From assembly GCA_030835185.1 (NCBI GenBank), contig JAUQWL010000221.1:1-10877 (forward strand): DNA of 10,877 nucleotides. Direction: 5' to 3'. Position 1 is the first letter of the stretch, and each line of letters starts with the position of its first letter. Both the position numbers and the translations under genes were made by a program. The stretch is from Solirubrobacterales bacterium (GTDB taxonomy: Bacteria > Actinomycetota > Thermoleophilia > Solirubrobacterales > 70-9). The notes below the pieces were generated by a model. The model had not been told where the DNA came from, ran no database searches, and saw nothing but the letters and a program-made list of their open reading frames with translations. Of this stretch, positions 6,980 through 10,877 are shown one piece after another.

Positions 6980-9553
6980 TTACTGCTCCCCGGCCTCTCC
7001 ATCGCCACCGGCGGCGACCAGGTCCAGCTTGACTTCGGGTCTGCCGATCTCGACCCGGGCCGGCTCCCCCCTGGAAAAGACGTTGGCGTTGTCTTCGATC
7101 GTGCCTTCGATCAGGAAGCAGGTGCCTTCCGCCAGCGCCCCCCGGATGGCTACGCGGGCGTTGACCGAGGTCTCGCCGGAGTTGACGGAAACCTCGTCGC
7201 CGCGGGAGAGTCCGAGACGCCGGGCGTCGGCGATCGATACCTCCAGCCGCTGGGCGGGCATCAGGTAGTTGAGGGCCGGACTGAGGTCGGTTGTGCTGTC
7301 CGCCCACAGGTCGCGGTAGGTGCCGAGCGTCAGAGCTCCCGAGTCGTTGAGCTCGCGACCGGCCGGTGAGGATTCCGTCGGCCGGATTCCGCCGGGAGCT
7401 CCGCCGGAATCCTCGCCCGCCGAACCTTCGGCGGCAGCGGGGGCGACCCCGGCCGGGACCGGGTCCGCTGCCGTGGTTGAAAGGAGGGTGGCGGTGAAGT
7501 CCTCGGCTGCCTGCCCGTCCTGCCAGCGGATTCCGCGGCCGGCGATCCTCTCGCCGGTGAGTCCGCCGTAGAACGGAACCGCCTCGGTGATCGCTTCAAG
7601 GGCCTCGGGGGCGGAATTGATGCCGGTCTCGTGGCCGATCGCGGCAGAGAGCTCAGCCAGGACCATCCAGCCGGGATGGATGTCCCCGGGGCGTTTTGCC
7701 GACGGGCGGACCCGCTGGAGCCGGCCTTCCGGATGGGTGACGGTCCCGTCCTTTTCAGCGTGGCTTTCGAGCGGGAAGACGACGTCGGCGTACTCGGTCG
7801 TCTCGGTGGCGGTCATCGAAAAACAGACCACGTGTCCAGCCGCTTCCAGCGCCCGGCGCCAGCCTTCCGTGTCGGGGAAATCGCGGAGAGGGTCGACGCC
7901 GAAGAGCAGCAGCGAGTCGATCTCGCCCGACTCCAGACCGGCCCGGATAGCCTCGACGTCCCGGCCCTTCGCCGTCTCCGACAGGCCGGGCCCGGCATCC
8001 GGCAGGCAGCCGACTTCACGCAGGCCGCGGGCGTTGGCGACGTCCGGGATCTCGATCAGACCGGATTCCGGCCTGTCGGCGAACCCGAGGGACCCGGCCA
8101 GTTCGAGCAGTGCGGCCAGGGCCTCGGGGCCCTTCTGGCCGCGGCCGATGCGCTCGCCCCAGACGACCACCGCTTCCTCGGCGCCGCGCAACAGGCCGGC
8201 GACGCCGGTATCGGCACCGCTCCTGACCGCGGCGGCCAGCTCGATCAGAAAATTGGCTGCCTCGCCGGGAGCGTAACGCTCGACCTCGGTAGCACCTCCG
8301 TCGAGGGCGCTCGGGCGGTCGGTGGCTACGGCGAGCGCCGTGCCGTTACGACGGACCGCCTTGCGGACCCGGAGGTCGAAGGCGGGCGAGGAGTGGATCG
8401 GGTCGGTGCCGAGGACCAGCACCACGTCGGCGGTGTCGATGTCGATCGTGCGGGCCGAAATCGCCGGGTCCGCGAGCGCCACCACGGTCTCGCGGTCCGC
8501 AGCCGGAGCCCGGCGACTGTCGACGTCGGCCGAACCGAGGGCATCGCGGACGATCGACTGGACGATGAAACCTTCTTCGTTCGAGGCATCGCCAACCAGT
8601 GCTGCGGTCCTGCTTCCGGCTTCTCTCAGGCCGGCCGCGGCGGTCTCGATCGCTTCGGGCCAGGTCGCCGGAACCGGGTAGCCGCCTTCGTAGCGCAGAG
8701 GATTCAGCACCCGGTCGAGCGAGTACATGGCCTGGAAGCCGTAACGTCCCTTGTCGCAGAGCCAGCCGTCGTCGACTTCAGGGTTGTCGCGAGCCAGCAC
8801 CCGCTTGACCTGTTCGTCGCGGATCGTGAAGGAGACGTTGCACTGGCTGGGGCAGAGCGTGCAGACGGAACCGCCCTGTTCGATGTCCCAGGGCCGTGCG
8901 CGGAAGCGGTAGGTGTAGGAAGTCAGGGCGCCTACCGGGCAGAGCTCGATGATGTTGCCGGAGAAAGGCGCGATGTACGGCTGCTCGCTGAAGGTGCCGA
9001 TGTAGCTGCGGTCGCCGCGTTCGAGGATCTGGAGTTGTGCATCCTCGGGAACTTCCTGGCTGAAGCGGACGCAGCGGTAGCACATGATGCAGCGCTCACG
9101 GTCGATCGCGATCAGCGGCGAGAGCGGCACCGGCTTTTCGAAGTGGCGCTTCTCGTCGATCACGCGGTTCCGGTCATTGCCCCAGCCCATCGAGATGTCC
9201 TGCAGCGGGCATTCCCCGCCCTTGTCACAGACCGGACAGTCGAGCGGATGGTTGACCAGCAGGAACTCGACGATCCCGTTCTGGGCTTCCTTGACCTGTT
9301 CGGTCCGTGTGTGGACGGCCATGCCGTCCCGCACCGGGGTCGAGCAGGCGGTCTGGAGCTTGGGGATACCTTCGATCTCGACCAGGCACATGCGGCAGGC
9401 GCCGACCGGCTGGCCCAGTTTCGGCTCGTAACAGAAGACCGGTATCTCGATGTCGCCCTGCTTGGCGGCGTCGACCAGCATCGCCCCTTCATCGGCTTCG
9501 ATCTCGCGACCATCAATGGTCAGGGTTATCCGATTGGGGACCTTCCTAGACAC
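6980..9553 (-). CDS. nuoG: NADH-quinone oxidoreductase subunit G (iron-sulfur and molybdopterin-like domains)
   Basis: NuoG is the largest peripheral subunit and passes electrons from NuoF to NuoI. The 857 residues show the full order of domains. The 2Fe-2S N1b ligands are Cys41, Cys52, Cys55 and Cys70. N5 uses His102, Cys106, Cys109 and Cys115 (NHPLDCPVCDKGGECPLQD). N4 uses Cys155, Cys158, Cys161 and Cys205 (CIMCYRC, ELCPVGAL). N7 has Cys231, Cys234, Cys238 and Cys266 (CTLCPSQC, WLCDKG), a cluster found only in some bacteria. A molybdopterin-oxidoreductase-like domain follows (about 280-690), then an Ala/Gly/Pro/Ser/Glu linker (693-735) and a C-terminal dinucleotide-binding-like domain (about 740-845). 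In known complexes this fold carries no molybdenum cofactor. The start is GTG 9553, which overlaps the nuoF stop by 8 bases and has GAGGAG 7 bases upstream. Confidence 0.97.
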   Translation of the reverse strand: MSRKVPNRITLTIDGREIEADEGAMLVDAAKQGDIEIPVFCYEPKLGQPVGACRMCLVEIEGIPKLQTACSTPVRDGMAVHTRTEQVKEAQNGIVEFLLVNHPLDCPVCDKGGECPLQDISMGWGNDRNRVIDEKRHFEKPVPLSPLIAIDRERCIMCYRCVRFSQEVPEDAQLQILERGDRSYIGTFSEQPYIAPFSGNIIELCPVGALTSYTYRFRARPWDIEQGGSVCTLCPSQCNVSFTIRDEQVKRVLARDNPEVDDGWLCDKGRYGFQAMYSLDRVLNPLRYEGGYPVPATWPEAIETAAAGLREAGSRTAALVGDASNEEGFIVQSIVRDALGSADVDSRRAPAADRETVVALADPAISARTIDIDTADVVLVLGTDPIHSSPAFDLRVRKAVRRNGTALAVATDRPSALDGGATEVERYAPGEAANFLIELAAAVRSGADTGVAGLLRGAEEAVVVWGERIGRGQKGPEALAALLELAGSLGFADRPESGLIEIPDVANARGLREVGCLPDAGPGLSETAKGRDVEAIRAGLESGEIDSLLLFGVDPLRDFPDTEGWRRALEAAGHVVCFSMTATETTEYADVVFPLESHAEKDGTVTHPEGRLQRVRPSAKRPGDIHPGWMVLAELSAAIGHETGINSAPEALEAITEAVPFYGGLTGERIAGRGIRWQDGQAAEDFTATLLSTTAADPVPAGVAPAAAEGSAGEDSGGAPGGIRPTESSPAGRELNDSGALTLGTYRDLWADSTTDLSPALNYLMPAQRLEVSIADARRLGLSRGDEVSVNSGETSVNARVAIRGALAEGTCFLIEGTIEDNANVFSRGEPARVEIGRPEVKLDLVAAGGDGEAGEQ
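6986..6991 (-). promoter_or_regulatory. ribosome binding site of nuoH
   Basis: GGGGAG on the minus strand, inside the last codons of nuoG, 8 bases before GTG 6977. It fixes the nuoH start, which has no ATG in a suitable position. Confidence 0.7.
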
Positions 9554-10877
9554 TGGGCAGCTCCTCAGCGGCTTGCTGGGCCGACTGCGGAATGGGACGG
9601 CCCATCAGGCGCTCCCGCCTGATGACTTCGAGTTCGACGCCACCCGGCACGGGATCGGCCCCGTCCTCGCGGGATTCGTAGCCATCGCTGGTCGGCAGAC
9701 CGGTGAGAGCGGCGGTCGCGATCACCTCTTCGAACTCGTCGCGGAACTTGTTGACCATGGCGCTGACCGGCATCGCCATCGAGTCGCCGAGTACACAGAG
9801 GCAGTTGCCGATGATGTTCTGCTGGACCGAGGCGATGATGTCGAGGTCCATCGGCGTAGCTTCGCCACGGACAACGCGCTCGAGCATCTTCACGGTCCAG
9901 TTGGTGCCCTCGCGGCAGGGGGTGCATTTTCCACAGGACTCGTGGCGGTAGAACCGGGCCGTACGCAGGGCCATGTGGGGAATCGAGATCGAGTCGTCGG
10001 CGACGATGATCGAACCGGAACCGAGCATCGAGTTCGCCTCGGCCATCGCCTCGAAGCTGTAGGGCAGGTCGAGCTCCGCCGGGGTCAGTACCGGCGAAGA
10101 GGAGCCGCCGGGATAGAAGGCCTTGACCTCATGGCCGTCCAGCGGACCGCCGGCAAGACCGTAGATCAGGTCGCGCAGCTTCACCCCCAGCTCGACTTCG
10201 TAGTTGCCGGGCCGCTTGACCCGGCCCGAGATCGAGACGACCTTGGTGCCCGGCGACTGCTCGGTGCCGAAGGACTTGAACCATTCGGCCCCGTTGGCCA
10301 CGATGTGGCTGACGTTGCTGAGCGTCTCGACGTTGTTGATCAGGGTCGGCCCACCGTAGAGGCCCTGGACCGCCGGGAAGGGGGGCTTCAGGCGCGGGTT
10401 TCCGCGCTTTCCTTCGAGCGCGTCGAGCAGGGCGGTCTCCTCGCCACAGATATAGGCACCGGCCCCGCGATGGACGGTCAGTTCGAGATCGTGACCGAAG
10501 CCGAGAATGTTCTTTCCGAGGTAACCGGCTTCGTAGGCCTCGGCTACGGCCGCATCGAGGATGTCCGCCTGCCGGTCGTACTCGCCGCGGATGAAGATGA
10601 AGGCGTGCTCGATGCCGGCGGCATAGCTGGCGATGATGATCCCCTCGATCAGCTGATGGGGGTTGCGCTGCATGAGTTCACGATCCTTGAACGCACCGGG
10701 TTCGGACTCGTCGGCGTTGCAGCAGAGGTACTTGGTCTGGTTGCCGTGCGGCAGGAAGGAAACCTTCTTGCCCATCGAGAAACCGGCGCCGCCACGTCCG
10801 CGCAGACCGGATTCCTCGAGTTCGTTGACGATCGTATCGGGCTCGACTTCGCCGTAGACGTTTTCCAGGGTGCCGTA
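9546..10877 (-). CDS. nuoF: NADH-quinone oxidoreductase subunit F, 5' end cut by window edge
   Basis: NuoF binds NADH and FMN and carries 4Fe-4S cluster N3, so it is the electron entry of complex I. The frame is open from the first base at the right edge, giving 443 visible residues. An internal Met at 10775 is not the start, because the FMN/NADH glycine loop begins before it (GLRGRGGAGFSMGKK, visible residues 24-38). Other signatures are CNADESEPGAFKDR (53-66), RGAGAYICGEETALLDALEG (137-156) with both Glu of the nucleotide site, and the N3 ligands Cys315, Cys318, Cys321 (ESCGKCTPCREG) and Cys361 (NCLCVLGD). The tail after about residue 385 (to PSV) is roughly 60 residues, polar, Glu/Gly/Pro-rich, and lies outside the iron-sulfur domain. 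The family start probably lies a few tens of codons beyond the edge. TAG at 9548 overlaps nuoG. Confidence 0.96.
   Translation of the reverse strand, partial: YGTLENVYGEVEPDTIVNELEESGLRGRGGAGFSMGKKVSFLPHGNQTKYLCCNADESEPGAFKDRELMQRNPHQLIEGIIIASYAAGIEHAFIFIRGEYDRQADILDAAVAEAYEAGYLGKNILGFGHDLELTVHRGAGAYICGEETALLDALEGKRGNPRLKPPFPAVQGLYGGPTLINNVETLSNVSHIVANGAEWFKSFGTEQSPGTKVVSISGRVKRPGNYEVELGVKLRDLIYGLAGGPLDGHEVKAFYPGGSSSPVLTPAELDLPYSFEAMAEANSMLGSGSIIVADDSISIPHMALRTARFYRHESCGKCTPCREGTNWTVKMLERVVRGEATPMDLDIIASVQQNIIGNCLCVLGDSMAMPVSAMVNKFRDEFEEVIATAALTGLPTSDGYESREDGADPVPGGVELEVIRRERLMGRPIPQSAQQAAEELPSV
9561..9566 (-). promoter_or_regulatory. ribosome binding site of nuoG
   Basis: GAGGAG on the minus strand, inside the last codons of nuoF, 7 bases from GTG 9553. 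It supports the GTG start; the first downstream Met (residue 25) lies inside the N1b ferredoxin-like fold and is unlikely. Confidence 0.7.

Larger units (their letters stand above)
1..10877 (-). other. nuoF-G-H-I-J-K-L-M-N part of a complex I operon
   Basis: Nine co-directional genes fill the window. Junctions in transcription order: nuoF/nuoG overlap 8 bases; nuoG/nuoH gap 2 bases; nuoH/nuoI overlap 4 (ATGA); nuoI/nuoJ overlap 1 (TAGTG); nuoJ/nuoK overlap 1 (TGATG); nuoK/nuoL overlap 4 (ATGA); nuoL/nuoM overlap 1 (TGATG); nuoM/nuoN overlap 4 (GTGA). Such spacing is typical of one polycistronic mRNA with translational coupling, which helps produce complex subunits in fixed ratio. No promoter or terminator can be placed inside the window. 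The operon promoter is expected beyond the right edge, upstream of nuoA or nuoB-E, and the terminator beyond the left edge. Confidence 0.95.

Noticed and set aside
5447..7008. Longer reading of the nuoI frame (520 codons) extending through nuoH
   Set aside because: Only the last 176 codons are NuoI. The upstream part is Arg/Pro/Gly-rich and is the out-of-frame reading of nuoH; the ATGA overlap at 5976 gives the true start.
7631..9622. Open frame of 663 codons on the plus strand, opposite nuoG
   Set aside because: It is fully antisense to a gene with clear iron-sulfur motifs. Its product is rich in Asp, Arg, Gly, Gln and His with no domain, as expected from the reverse reading of GC-rich codons.
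10743..10775. ATG at 10775 as the start of nuoF
   Set aside because: The frame continues upstream to the window edge and includes the glycine-rich FMN/NADH loop, so the real start lies outside the window.
1..10877. Defence system, mobile element, CRISPR array, tRNA or other novel locus
   Set aside because: The nine nuo genes cover every base except a 2-base gap at 6978-6979, and all are intact within the window. I see no inverted repeats, transposase motifs or arrayed repeats.

Overview
The window is a continuous stretch of a nuo operon, encoding respiratory complex I (NADH:quinone oxidoreductase, type I). Every gene is on the minus strand. Read in the direction of transcription, from the right edge to the left, the order is nuoF (5' end missing), nuoG, nuoH, nuoI, nuoJ, nuoK, nuoL, nuoM and nuoN (3' end missing). 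This is the standard bacterial order. nuoA-E would be expected beyond the right edge and the last part of nuoN lies beyond the left edge.

The DNA is GC-rich, with strong G/C preference at third codon positions. Several genes start with GTG (nuoG, nuoH, nuoJ, nuoN), most with good Shine-Dalgarno sequences. NuoG carries the extra N7 iron-sulfur motif. Protein style suggests a high-GC actinobacterium, perhaps of the Thermoleophilia/Solirubrobacterales type. The lineage is an inference from style only, since no rRNA or marker gene is present.

Layout: 9546-10877 and 6980-9553 encode the NADH-oxidising arm (NuoF with FMN and cluster N3; NuoG with N1b, N4, N5 and N7). 5446-5976 encodes NuoI with clusters N6a and N6b, which passes electrons toward N2 in NuoB (not in the window). 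5973-6977 encodes NuoH, the membrane anchor that forms part of the quinone site. 4622-5446 encodes the small membrane subunits NuoJ and NuoK. 1-4626 encodes the three antiporter-like subunits NuoL, NuoM and NuoN. Packing is extreme: seven of the eight junctions overlap by 1, 4 or 8 bases and the eighth has a 2-base gap. There is therefore no room for promoters, terminators or extra genes, and no intergenic stretch over 2 bases.

I found no undescribed system, mobile element, RNA gene or CRISPR array. The noteworthy signal is at the level of residues. The conserved TM5 glutamate of the antiporter-like subunits is Ala in NuoL (Ala149), Asp in NuoM (Asp133) and still Glu in NuoN (Glu135). NuoH also has Asp in place of one acidic-loop Glu (Asp227), and NuoK has an unusual Ser-Gly-Gly-Gly after its key Glu. 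These are the places to look for altered or clade-specific proton-path chemistry.
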